19,889 bases of DNA from Opitutus sp. GAS368. GTDB lineage: Bacteria > Verrucomicrobiota > Verrucomicrobiia > Opitutales > UBA953. The stretch spans positions 1-19,889 of the forward strand of contig CAMDQP010000013.1 in NCBI GenBank assembly GCA_945906115.1, in the 5' to 3' direction. Made by a program: the position numbers and the translations under genes. The notes beneath the pieces were generated by a model. The model did no database searches and had not been told where the DNA came from. It saw only the letters and a program-made list of their open reading frames with translations. Shown here in pieces: positions 7,505 to 15,079 of this stretch; positions within the stretch are counted from its first letter, which is position 1; each line of letters starts with the position of its first letter.

Positions 7505-8446
7505 ATGACCAGTGGTTATTTCGACTTCAAACGCGTCCGGCGCCGACTGCGCTCCCCGGTGACGACGGGCGCTGGCGCCGTCGACAGCGTCGATCGCGTC
7601 ATCCTACGGACCCAGTCGGACCAAGGCACCGGGTATGGTGAGATCGCCCCGTGGCCCGGCTTCCCGACCGAGACGGTCGAACAAGCCTTGGAATTCCTCC
7701 GCTCCGCCCAAGGCAACCTTTCCCACTTAATCGCAGCCGTCGATGCGTCGCCAGCGCCTCTCCCCTGTCTCTCGTCGACACTCTCCAGCTGCCGCCTTTG
7801 GGAGAAGATTGCCAGCTTCGGCGGCACCCTGCCTTGCGCCGGACTCATGACGCTTTCCGTGATGGAGACCGACGCGAAGGTGGCCGCAGGCTTCCGGACG
7901 TTGAAGGTAAAGATTTCGCCAGAGACATCGGAGGAATCCATCCTTGGCGTGCTCAGCCGATTCCCCGGCCGTCTTCGCCTGGATGCCAACGGCTCGCTAG
8001 ATCTGCAGACGGCGCGGCGCTGGACCGAGTTCACGCGCGCGCAGGCGCAGGTCGAATTCCTTGAACAACCGTTGCCCGTCGGGCACCCAGGTTACGCCTC
8101 GCTCGGACCGGACAAGATCGCCCTCGACGAATCTTTCCTCACGCCGGGCGGAATCGATTGGAGTGGGACGGTCGTCGTGAAGCCTTTGCTCGCCGGCGAT
8201 TGGGATGACCTCTTGGCATGGCGCGCCACGCGTACGGGTACGGTCGTCTATTCCTCCTGCTTCGAGACCGCGATTGGCCGACAAGGCGCCCTCTGGCTCG
8301 CGGCGCAGGATCCAGCCGCCGGCACGGTGGGATTCGATACTTTAGGACGCTTCGAAAGCGATGGACGCGATCGACACCCGCCGGGCCCAACCGCGGGCGG
8401 ACTGCCGGGCTATGATTGGGCAGGCTTCTGGCACGACCTAACATGA
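7505..8446 (+). CDS. menC: o-Succinylbenzoate synthase (MenC)
   Basis: MenC dehydrates SHCHC to o-succinylbenzoate in menaquinone synthesis. The 313 residues have the enolase-superfamily layout: an N-terminal capping domain (about 1-105) and a barrel with all expected catalytic residues. These are LKVKI with the K134/K136 pair, LDANG with metal ligand D160, EFLEQPL with E187, ALDES with D208, and VVVKPLL with K226. The frame opens earlier at a TTG (7478), but the ATG at 7505 gives a better N-terminus (MTSGYFDFKR). The weak match TTGCGA-17-TCTATT upstream could be a promoter that starts at the ATG itself. The TGA overlaps the menE ATG. Other dipeptide-epimerase-type members of the superfamily are unlikely given the menE partner. 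Confidence 0.9.
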   Translation: MTSGYFDFKRVRRRLRSPVTTGAGAVDSVDRVILRTQSDQGTGYGEIAPWPGFPTETVEQALEFLRSAQGNLSHLIAAVDASPAPLPCLSSTLSSCRLWEKIASFGGTLPCAGLMTLSVMETDAKVAAGFRTLKVKISPETSEESILGVLSRFPGRLRLDANGSLDLQTARRWTEFTRAQAQVEFLEQPLPVGHPGYASLGPDKIALDESFLTPGGIDWSGTVVVKPLLAGDWDDLLAWRATRTGTVVYSSCFETAIGRQGALWLAAQDPAAGTVGFDTLGRFESDGRDRHPPGPTAGGLPGYDWAGFWHDLT

Positions 8447-9648
8447 GCGCCGTCGCGGTCTTCCACGCGGAACACGCCGCGCACCTGCAGGAAGCGCTGC
8501 TAGCGCATGATGCCGGACTACCCGTCTTCTTGGGCAACCCGCGCTGGTCAGAACACGATCTCGCTGAAGCCGCACGCCAACTACCGCTCGGTACAATCAT
8601 TAAAGGCCGTGCACCCGAACCGCGCGGACTCGGTACATGTGATTGGCCGAAGAATTGGCGCGGCCGCGTGATGATCCCAACTGGCGGCACTGGGGGGAAA
8701 GTGAAGTTCGTCATCCATTCTGCGGAAACCCTCCGAGCCGCGGCGCTTGGCCTGCGTGATGCCCTCGTCGCCCGCGGGCTCTCGCCGATTCTGCACGGCG
8801 TCTCCTGCACACCTCCGTGGCACGTGAGCGGATTCATGCCCGCAATCCGCGCACGCGTCACCGGCGGCCACCATGTCGTCATCGACGGACGCTTCCGCGA
8901 AGAAGACGCCCTCCCCTCGGTCGCGTTCCCTTCTCCGGGCACGAAGATTATTTCACTAGTCCCCGCTCAATTATCGCGACTGCTCGCGCGTGCCGAGGGC
9001 GATGCTTGGTTGCGCTTGTTCGACGTCATCCTCCTCGGCGGCTCGTCCGTGCCGGCGCCGCTGCTCGCCGCAATCCGGGCGCGGCGCTTGCCCATCTTTC
9101 TCACCTACGGCTCGACCGAGACCGCGGCAGCCTGCGCGTTGTGTCCGCCAGAAAAAATCTGGGCGGGCGAAACCACGCGCGGCACCCCCCTGCCCGGCGT
9201 GACGTTCACGGCGGACGCCGAGGGCGTCATCACCATCGCCACCGCGGCGCTCGGTATCGGCCTTTGGCCGGACGGCCCGCTCGGTAGCCCATGGGTGAGC
9301 GGCGACCGGGGCGACGTCGCCGCGGACGGGTGCGTCAAAATCTCTGGCCGCGCCGACCGCGTGATCATCACCGGCGGTGAGAAAGTCGACCCTGCCCGCG
9401 TCGAGCTGGCCCTCCTCTCGACTGGCCTCATCAAGGATGCGCTCGTGCTCGGCATGGTCGATGCACGCTGGGGCGAAGTCGTGACGGCCTGCGTCATCGG
9501 GCCCGCCTCCACCGAAGCGGCGCTACGCCAGGCTTGCGAAGCGCTCGAACCGGCGGCGCGTCCGCGGCGGTATGTGTTCGTCCCCCGCATGCCGACGAAC
9601 GCCAGCGGCAAGCCCGACCGGGACGCGATTGCGCAGTTGATCGCTTAG
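8443..9648 (+). CDS. menE: o-Succinylbenzoate-CoA ligase (MenE), short form
   Basis: This AMP-forming acyl-CoA synthetase most likely activates o-succinylbenzoate with CoA and ATP for menaquinone synthesis. The 401 residues contain the P-loop variant TGGTGGKVK (80-88), the A5 motif YGSTET (222-227), SGDRGD (286-291), the hinge GRADRVI (302-308) and the C-terminal NASGK with adenylation lysine K390. It is shorter than usual MenE (about 450-490 residues); the missing part is at the N-terminus, ahead of the P-loop. The P-loop also departs from the common (S/T)SGTTGxPK pattern. The ATG at 8443 overlaps the menC stop as ATGA, so the start is secure. Assignment to menE depends mainly on this coupling to menC. 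The last 4 bases overlap the convergent kdsA. Confidence 0.87.
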   Translation: MSAVAVFHAEHAAHLQEALLAHDAGLPVFLGNPRWSEHDLAEAARQLPLGTIIKGRAPEPRGLGTCDWPKNWRGRVMIPTGGTGGKVKFVIHSAETLRAAALGLRDALVARGLSPILHGVSCTPPWHVSGFMPAIRARVTGGHHVVIDGRFREEDALPSVAFPSPGTKIISLVPAQLSRLLARAEGDAWLRLFDVILLGGSSVPAPLLAAIRARRLPIFLTYGSTETAAACALCPPEKIWAGETTRGTPLPGVTFTADAEGVITIATAALGIGLWPDGPLGSPWVSGDRGDVAADGCVKISGRADRVIITGGEKVDPARVELALLSTGLIKDALVLGMVDARWGEVVTACVIGPASTEAALRQACEALEPAARPRRYVFVPRMPTNASGKPDRDAIAQLIA

Positions 9649-10439
9649 GCGCGGACGGCTTTCCAGACGCGCAGGCAGGCTTCGACGAGCGCCGGAAATT
9701 CCGCGAGGGGAACCTGCGAAGGGCCGTCGGAGATCGCCTTCTGTGGATCCGGGTGCGTCTCCATGAAGAGACCATCGGCTCCGGCGGCGAGGGCCGCCTT
9801 GGCGAGGACCGGGACGTATTCGCGCTGACCGCCGGAAGAGCCACCGGCCGCGCCAGGGAGCTGTACCGCGTGCGTCGCATCCATAATCGTCGGGTGGCCA
9901 AAGCCGGCCATGATCGGGAAGGAGCGCATGTCCACGACCAGGTTCTGGTAGCCGAAGGTCGTACCGCGGTCCGTCTGCCAGATCTCAGCGGCCTTGGCGC
10001 CTTCGAGCTTATCGACGACGAAACGCATCTCAAACGGGGAGAGGAACTGGCCCTTCTTCACGTTGACGACCTTGCCGGTCTTGGCGGCCGCGATGAGGAG
10101 GTCGGTCTGGCGGCACATGAACGCGGGGACCTGCAGCACGTCGACCACTTTGCCGACCGCTTCGCACTGCTCCGGGCCGTGGATGTCCGTGAGGACGTTG
10201 AAGCCGTAGTCCTTCTTCACCATCGCGAGGAGATCCAGCCCAGCCTGCAGGCCGGGACCGCGGTCGCCGCCGAGCGAGGTACGGTTGGCTTTATCGTACG
10301 AGCCCTTGAAGATGATGTTCAGCTCCGGGTGGCGGGCGGCCAGGGCCTTGAGCTCCGTGGCAACGGTCCGGCAGTTGGACTCCGATTCGAGAGAGCAAGG
10401 TCCAGCGATGAGGAGCAGACGGCGCTTATCGTGCAGCAT
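9645..10439 (-). CDS. kdsA: 3-Deoxy-8-phosphooctulonate synthase, metal-dependent type
   Basis: KdsA condenses phosphoenolpyruvate with arabinose 5-phosphate to give KDO-8-phosphate, the precursor of the KDO sugar of lipopolysaccharide. The 264 residues form one TIM barrel with IAGPCSLES (11-19), FKGSYDKANRTS (44-55), MCRQTDLL (108-115), DATHAVQLPG (187-196) and ETHPDP with SDGP (227-240). C15, H190, E227 and D238 line up with the metal ligands known for Aquifex KdsA, so this is the metal-dependent class rather than the E. coli type, which has Asn at the Cys position. It follows polX after 49 bases and is probably the last gene of the coaC-kdsA operon. Identity is clear; the metal class is inferred from residues. 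Confidence 0.95.
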   Translation of the reverse strand: MLHDKRRLLLIAGPCSLESESNCRTVATELKALAARHPELNIIFKGSYDKANRTSLGGDRGPGLQAGLDLLAMVKKDYGFNVLTDIHGPEQCEAVGKVVDVLQVPAFMCRQTDLLIAAAKTGKVVNVKKGQFLSPFEMRFVVDKLEGAKAAEIWQTDRGTTFGYQNLVVDMRSFPIMAGFGHPTIMDATHAVQLPGAAGGSSGGQREYVPVLAKAALAAGADGLFMETHPDPQKAISDGPSQVPLAEFPALVEACLRVWKAVRA

Positions 10440-10488
10440 GCGGCAGGATAGGACGGGCGGCGCCCTCAGGGCGAGCCGTAAGGAGCGC

Positions 10489-12213
10489 TCAGCGACCCAG
10501 CCAACGCAGCACTTCGGGCAGCGAACGCGTGTTGAGCACCTGCTCCGGCGTCAGCCAGCCCTTGCGGGCGATGCGTACGCCGTGCGCGGCGAAGGCCAGT
10601 TGGTCGATATCATGCGCATCCGGATTGATCGAACACAGCACGCCCTTCTCGGCCGCGCGGCGCCACCAGCGCCAGTCGAGGTCGAGGCGCCACGGGTTCG
10701 AGTTGAGTTCGATAATCGTGTCGTTGGCCGCCGCGGCATCGATGACCTTGGCGATATCGACGTCGTAAGGCTCGCGCTTGTTGAGGAGGCGGCCGGTAAG
10801 ATGCCCCACCATGTCGACGTGCTCGTTCTCGATGGCCTTGATGATGCGGGCCGTCTGCGCCTCACGATCCAAGGTGAAAAGGGTGTGCACCGAGGCCACG
10901 ACGAAGTCCAAGCGAGCGAGCACGTCGTCGGCGAAGTCGAGCGTGCCGTCCTTGAGGATATCAACCTCGCTGCCGGCGAGCACGCGCACGCGATACTTCT
11001 TCGAGGCGTTGAGTTGAGCGATATCTTCGAGCTGCTGCGCGAGGCGGATCTCGTCGAGGCCGCCGGCCTGGAAGCTAGATTTCGAGTGGTCGGAGATGCC
11101 GAGGTATTCCCAGCCGTGGGCTTCGGCCGCAGCGGCCATCTGGTCGAGCGTGTGGTCGCCATCCGATTCCGTCGTGTGATTGTGGAAGACGCCGCGGAGG
11201 TCGGAGAGCTGGACGAGTTTCGGCAGCTGACCCGCTTCGGCAGCGTCGATCTCGCCATTGCCCTCGCGGAGTTCAGGCGGAATCCACGGCAAGCCAAGCG
11301 CGCGGAAGACCTCTGCCTCGCTCTTGGCGCCAGGCGCGACGGTCTTCTCGTCGACGGACTTGAAGCCCCACTCGCTCATGCTCAGGCCGCGCCCGAGAGC
11401 GCGGTGGCGCATGGCGACATTATGCTCCTTGGAGCCCGTGAAGTGATGGAGCGCAAAATAGAACTGTTCCGGCGGGACGACACGAAGATCGGCCTGCAGG
11501 CCGTTCTCGAAGCGCACGCTGGACTTCGTCTCACCGTGGGCGGTGACTTCCTTGACGCCAGGATAGGCGACGAACCAGTCCATGATCGGCTTCGGCTCCG
11601 ACGAGGCTACGAGGAAGTCCAGATCGCCGACCGTCTCGCGGGCACGGCGGAGCGAGCCAGCGGATTCGGCGAGCGAGACCTCGGGCAAGGCGCGCAGGCC
11701 GGTGAGAATCGGCTCGGCGATGGCGGCGGCTTCGTACCAGCGGTGGCGTTTGCCGTAGGCGATGCGGTTCTTGATGCCTTCGAGGATCTTATCCTGCGTC
11801 TTGGCGCCGAAGCCCTTGAGCTCGGCGACCGCGCCGGATTCACAGACCTCCTTCAGCTTCACGAGGTCTTCGACCGCGAGCAGCGTCCAGAGCGCGCGGA
11901 CCTTCTTCGGGCCGAGGCCAGGAATCTGCATAACCTCGAGGAGGCCGGCGGGAATGGAAGCCTTGAGCTTTTGGTGGAAAGGCAGGACGCCGTCGCGTCG
12001 GAGCGTCGTGATCTTGTCGACGAGCGCTTCGCCGAGGCCGGGGATATCGGCGAGCTTGCCTGTGTCGATGAGTTCGCCCAGATCCTCGGTCATGTTCTCG
12101 AGGATACGGGCGCCGGCGGAATAAGCGCGGATCTTGAACGGGTTCTCCCCGGTCAGTTCCATGAACGTGGCGATTTCGTCGAGGACGCGGGCGATGTCAT
12201 TCTTCTCCATCAT
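10489..12213 (-). CDS. polX: DNA polymerase/3'-5' exonuclease PolX
   Basis: PolX is a family X repair polymerase with a C-terminal PHP nuclease domain, acting in gap filling during base excision repair. The 574 residues match the usual bacterial PolX length. An N-terminal helical region with helix-hairpin-helix motifs (IPGLG at 57-61 and 97-101, GFGAK 134-138) binds DNA. The polymerase palm has GSLRR (186-190) and the catalytic aspartates D197, D199 (GDLDF) and D242 (LQADL). The PHP domain has FHNHTTESDG (343-352), ISDHS (373-377), GSEVDIL (414-420), SVH (441-443) and PDAHD (531-535), giving the metal-binding His and Asp set. The ATG at 12213 overlaps the gmk stop as ATGA; a second ATG follows immediately at 12210. 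Confidence 0.96.
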   Translation of the reverse strand: MMEKNDIARVLDEIATFMELTGENPFKIRAYSAGARILENMTEDLGELIDTGKLADIPGLGEALVDKITTLRRDGVLPFHQKLKASIPAGLLEVMQIPGLGPKKVRALWTLLAVEDLVKLKEVCESGAVAELKGFGAKTQDKILEGIKNRIAYGKRHRWYEAAAIAEPILTGLRALPEVSLAESAGSLRRARETVGDLDFLVASSEPKPIMDWFVAYPGVKEVTAHGETKSSVRFENGLQADLRVVPPEQFYFALHHFTGSKEHNVAMRHRALGRGLSMSEWGFKSVDEKTVAPGAKSEAEVFRALGLPWIPPELREGNGEIDAAEAGQLPKLVQLSDLRGVFHNHTTESDGDHTLDQMAAAAEAHGWEYLGISDHSKSSFQAGGLDEIRLAQQLEDIAQLNASKKYRVRVLAGSEVDILKDGTLDFADDVLARLDFVVASVHTLFTLDREAQTARIIKAIENEHVDMVGHLTGRLLNKREPYDVDIAKVIDAAAANDTIIELNSNPWRLDLDWRWWRRAAEKGVLCSINPDAHDIDQLAFAAHGVRIARKGWLTPEQVLNTRSLPEVLRWLGR

Positions 12214-12803
12214 GGACGGCGAGCCTTCTCGGCGAGGTAGATGCTTTGCAGCGCAGCAAAGTCGGCTTCGCGGCTGCCGCTTTCGATCACATGTTGGTAG
12301 GCCCCGGCGTGGCGGACCTCCTCTTCGGCGGCGGCGACGCGGCGGTCGATCTCGTCGACCGGATCGGTGCCACGACCCGTGAGCCGACGGCGGAGTTCAG
12401 CGTGGTCGCTCACACGGATGAAGACCGTGACGAGCGAGGCGGCGAGAAGCGGGTCGGCGGCGCCCTTGGCGCGAATCGTGGCGGCCCCCTGAACGTCGAC
12501 GTTGAGAAGTGCGTCGAAACCGGCACCCAGATGCGTGGCAACGTCGACGGAGCGCGGCCCGTAGAAATTACCGTGCACAGTGGCGTGCTCGAGGAAGACG
12601 CCGGCGGCGACCTGTTGCTCGAAGCTGGTGCGCGTGAGGAAGTGGTAGTCGACGCCGTCCGCCTCGCCGGCACGGGGGGCGCGCGTCGTGCAGGTGATCA
12701 CGCGACGGATGGCCTGGGGGTAGGCCTCGGTCAGCCGAGAGCAGAGCGTGGTCTTACCGCTACCGGCGGGACCCGAGACGACGATAAGTAGAGCGCGGCT
12801 CAC
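12210..12803 (-). CDS. gmk: Guanylate kinase
   Basis: Gmk phosphorylates GMP to GDP with ATP in the cytoplasm, downstream of guaB in purine metabolism. From the GTG at 12803 it has 197 residues, close to the family norm. It shows the P-loop GPAGSGKTT (11-19), the GMP-binding TTRAPRAGEADGVDYHFL (39-56) and LEHATVHGNFYG (71-82), VDVQGA (102-107) and the lid-region RRRLTGRG (138-145). The frame opens earlier at a TTG (12830). The GTG at 12803 is preferred because it overlaps the upstream gene's stop as GTGA and yields the typical short lead MSRALLIVVSG. The stop overlaps the polX ATG, so the three genes form a tightly coupled unit. Confidence 0.95.
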   Translation of the reverse strand: MSRALLIVVSGPAGSGKTTLCSRLTEAYPQAIRRVITCTTRAPRAGEADGVDYHFLTRTSFEQQVAAGVFLEHATVHGNFYGPRSVDVATHLGAGFDALLNVDVQGAATIRAKGAADPLLAASLVTVFIRVSDHAELRRRLTGRGTDPVDEIDRRVAAAEEEVRHAGAYQHVIESGSREADFAALQSIYLAEKARRP

Positions 12804-13339
12804 GCGAGGCGGAAGGACTGGGCCACGCAAGCGACGGCCAGAAGGATGCTGAGCCCGCCGAAGAATTTACGGCGGCCCTCCGTGGCAAGGACCCAATCGC
12901 ACTGGCGGCAGAAGACCGGTGGCGAGCAAGCCCACCAGAAGCCGAAGAGAATCAATACCCCGTAGCTCAGCGAAGCCTCCAACAAACTAGAGGGGAGCTG
13001 ACGATAGCCTGCGTCCAAGGCATGGCGGGCGAAGAAGAGCATAATCACCCCGAGGGCGCGTACCGAGAGGAAATCCGGCATATAAACAAACGTCAGCAGG
13101 CTGAAGCCAATGAAGCCGACGATCACCGGCATACGCGGCAAGCCGGCGAGATCGGCTTCCGGGATATTCAGCAGCCACCAGGCGAACCAGGCGATGGCAA
13201 CGAGGGCGAGGAAATAGGTGGCGCCTTGCGAGCGGCGAAAGGATCGGAGGACCGGCGAGTCGGTGACAGTGAGCCAGCCAGCCAGGAGCAGGAAGGCGGC
13301 GAGCGCGTAGTAGGCTTGGGCAAGAGTCACGCCAGCCAT
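12800..13339 (-). CDS. Polytopic membrane protein of unknown function
   Basis: I do not recognise a family. The 179 residues are strongly hydrophobic, with about six membrane segments (roughly 5-22, 41-58, 71-88, 92-105, 123-138 and 158-175). Between the last two lies CSPPVFCRQCDW, with C138, C144 and C147. C144/C147 form a CxxC pair that could bind metal or form a disulfide. A short basic loop (EGRRKFF) precedes the last helix. The ATG at 13339 has no Shine-Dalgarno sequence. The gene starts 35 bases after queG and its TGA overlaps the gmk GTG, which suggests coupled translation with gmk and polX. That context does not reveal its job. Confidence 0.8.
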   Translation of the reverse strand: MAGVTLAQAYYALAAFLLLAGWLTVTDSPVLRSFRRSQGATYFLALVAIAWFAWWLLNIPEADLAGLPRMPVIVGFIGFSLLTFVYMPDFLSVRALGVIMLFFARHALDAGYRQLPSSLLEASLSYGVLILFGFWWACSPPVFCRQCDWVLATEGRRKFFGGLSILLAVACVAQSFRLA

Positions 13340-13374
13340 TAGGACAACCTAGTCGCCCGAGGCAACCCGTAGGT

Positions 13375-14382
13375 TCAACGTACGCGCAGGCGGGCGACGG
13401 ACCAAGCCGCGTGTTCCGCGACCATCGGATCGGTCGACCCGAGCAGCGCCTCGGCGGCGGGGAGGTCGGCTCGCTCGCCGACATTGCCCAGCACCGTGAG
13501 CGCGTTGCGTCGCCAGCGGGCGAGGCCGAGACGTTCGACCGGCGTGCCCTTGAAGTGAGCGAGGAACTGCTCGTCTGTCCAGGCCAGCGTCTCGCGCAGC
13601 GGAGGATGCGGACGCGGGGCGAAATGGGCTTCGCGGGTGGCGACGGCCCACTTGTTCCACGGGCAGACGTCGAGGCAGTCGTCGCAGCCAAACACCCGGT
13701 CGCCGAGGGCTTCGCGGTATTCGACGGGGATGGCGCCCTGGTGCTCAATGGTCAGGTAAGCCAGACATTTGCGGGCATCCAATTTATAGGGAGCGATGAT
13801 CGCCGCCGTCGGACAGGCGACGATGCAGCGCGTGCACGTGCCACAGCGATCCGGCTCCTTCGCCGCGGAAACTTCGAGTTCGAGGGTCGTCAGGATGACG
13901 CCGAGGAAAAGCCATGTCCCCGCGCCGCGGTGGATGAGGATGGTGCTCTTACCCTGCCAGCCGAGACCGGCGGCCGCGGCGACGGGCTTCTCGAGCACCG
14001 GACCTGTATCGACGTAAGGCTTCTGTTCGCCGCCTTGGTCGTGCATCACTTCGCAGAGTTGCTTCAAGCGCTCGAGGATCACGTCGTGATAATCGGCCCC
14101 CAGCGCATATTTCGCGATGCGATAGCCGGCCGGCGGGTGCGGTTGATAATAGTTGAGCCCGACGACCACGAGGCTGCGGGCTTCCGGCATCACCTTACGA
14201 GCGTCGGTGCGCCGATCGGGATTTCGGGCCAGCCAGGCCATGTCACCGTGCATGCCTTCGGCGATCCACTTCTTGAAGTAGTCGGCGCGCACGTCCACGT
14301 CGACTGGCGCGACCCCGAAAGCATCAAAGCCCAGCGCCTTCGCCGAAGCCTCGAGTCGCTGGCGGAGGGCGCGCGGGTCCAT
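13375..14382 (-). CDS. queG: Epoxyqueuosine reductase (QueG)
   Basis: QueG reduces epoxyqueuosine to queuosine in the wobble base of tRNAs with GUN anticodons, using cobalamin and two [4Fe-4S] clusters. The 335 residues start with the cobalamin-binding catalytic domain; D125 in VDTGP is the probable catalytic acid, and GLGWQGKS (139-146) is conserved. The ferredoxin-like part has CGTCTRCIVACP (C180, C183, C186, C190) and CDDCLDVCPWN (C233, C236, C240), with C206 as a further candidate ligand. The C-terminal tail (about 285-335) looks like a HEAT-type repeat. The ATG at 14382 follows coaC after 5 bases. No other queuosine gene is in the window. Confidence 0.95.
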   Translation of the reverse strand: MDPRALRQRLEASAKALGFDAFGVAPVDVDVRADYFKKWIAEGMHGDMAWLARNPDRRTDARKVMPEARSLVVVGLNYYQPHPPAGYRIAKYALGADYHDVILERLKQLCEVMHDQGGEQKPYVDTGPVLEKPVAAAAGLGWQGKSTILIHRGAGTWLFLGVILTTLELEVSAAKEPDRCGTCTRCIVACPTAAIIAPYKLDARKCLAYLTIEHQGAIPVEYREALGDRVFGCDDCLDVCPWNKWAVATREAHFAPRPHPPLRETLAWTDEQFLAHFKGTPVERLGLARWRRNALTVLGNVGERADLPAAEALLGSTDPMVAEHAAWSVARLRVR

Positions 14383-14387
14383 CGGAC

Positions 14388-14936
14388 TCAGCCCAGGATC
14401 GAGAGCACGCGGCTCACGATCTCTTCGACTGGCGCGAGCTTACCATTCCCCTCGTAGCCGCAGGCCAGCATGCCTTCGGCTGGCTCGACGATCGCATGCC
14501 CGCGGGAGCGGAGGGTCTTCAGGTTAGCCTGAGTGGCAGCATGCTCGTACATCTTACCGTTCATCGCCGGGCAAAGGAGGACCGGACCGCGGGTGGCGAG
14601 ATAGATGCTGGTCAGCAGGTCGGGCGCGAGGCCGTGGGCGAACTCGGCCATTACGTTGGCGGTCAGCGGGGCGACCAGCAGGAGGTCCGACGAATCGGCA
14701 ATCTCGATGTGTCCCGGGATAGAATTGGCGCCTTCGGCCCAGAGGTCGAACGCGACGGGGCGGCGGGAAAGCACCTGCAGCGTCATTGGGGTGATGAACT
14801 GGGTCGCGCCCTTGGTCATGACCACCTGGACCTCCGCGCCGTATTTGACCAGCTGGGAGGTCAGGTCCGCCGCCTTGTAGGCGGCGATTGAGCCGGTGAC
14901 CCCGAGGGTGATGCGTTTGCCGACGAGCTGAGACAT
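14388..14936 (-). CDS. coaC: Phosphopantothenoylcysteine decarboxylase (flavoprotein, CoaC only)
   Basis: This FMN enzyme decarboxylates 4'-phosphopantothenoylcysteine to 4'-phosphopantetheine in coenzyme A synthesis. The 182 residues cover only the flavoprotein domain: LGVTGSIAAYKA (11-22) for FMN, catalytic H76 (GHIEIA), PLTANVMAEFAHG (90-102), PAMNGKM (123-129) with the active-site Asn, and LACG with C159 on the substrate lid. In most bacteria this domain is fused to the synthetase CoaB. Here it ends at 182 residues and no coaB follows, so CoaB must be encoded elsewhere. Family relatives such as UbiX or Lan-type decarboxylases are less likely given the PxMNxxM and Cys motifs. It appears to be the first gene of the operon ending in kdsA, and it is the one minus-strand gene with a fair ribosome binding site. 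Confidence 0.9.
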   Translation of the reverse strand: MSQLVGKRITLGVTGSIAAYKAADLTSQLVKYGAEVQVVMTKGATQFITPMTLQVLSRRPVAFDLWAEGANSIPGHIEIADSSDLLLVAPLTANVMAEFAHGLAPDLLTSIYLATRGPVLLCPAMNGKMYEHAATQANLKTLRSRGHAIVEPAEGMLACGYEGNGKLAPVEEIVSRVLSILG

Positions 14937-14943
14937 GACAGCG

Positions 14944-14949
14944 CCTCAC
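14944..14949 (-). promoter_or_regulatory. Ribosome binding site of coaC
   Basis: GTGAGG on the minus strand stands 7 bases before the coaC ATG and matches the anti-Shine-Dalgarno core GAGG. It supports the chosen start and stands out because almost no other gene in the window has one. Confidence 0.5.
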
Positions 14950-15000
14950 GATGCCAAGCTGACCTGATGAGGCGAGGGGAAAGGCGGGCGACCGTGCCGA

Positions 15001-15041
15001 AAACAAGAGCTTTCGGGCGAAACCTGCCCCTTTTCTTGTTT
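15001..15041. repeat. 8-bp inverted repeat in the coaC/gnd divergent region
   Basis: AAACAAGA (15001-15008) and TCTTGTTT (15034-15041) are perfect inverted copies separated by 25 bases. They lie within the 143-base divergent region and are more A/T-rich than their surroundings. They could form a hairpin in a transcript or be half-sites for a regulator. Which gene they would serve is not clear, and I see no convincing -35/-10 pair here for either gene. Confidence 0.3.
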
Positions 15042-15079
15042 GCCATGCTCGCCGACGGGGGTTCGCATTGGCTCCTCTT

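Noticed and set aside
10461..10473. GC-rich hairpin CGCCC-TCA-GGGCG between polX and kdsA, considered as a terminator
   Set aside because: The stem is only five pairs and no T run follows on either strand. The 49-base gap and same orientation suggest read-through into kdsA.
10285..12240. A 651-codon open frame on the plus strand, opposite polX and part of kdsA
   Set aside because: It is antisense to two well-defined enzymes with complete catalytic motifs. Its translation is Arg/Glu/Asp-rich without family motifs. Long antisense frames are expected in high-GC coding DNA.
13346..13375. Inverted repeat AACCTA/TAGGTT around the queG stop, considered as a terminator or operator
   Set aside because: Six-base arms with an 18-base loop and no T run are not convincing, and one arm overlaps the queG stop codon.
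13411..14457. A 348-codon open frame on the plus strand opposite queG
   Set aside because: It is antisense to QueG, whose cluster-binding cysteines are intact. It is a compositional shadow.
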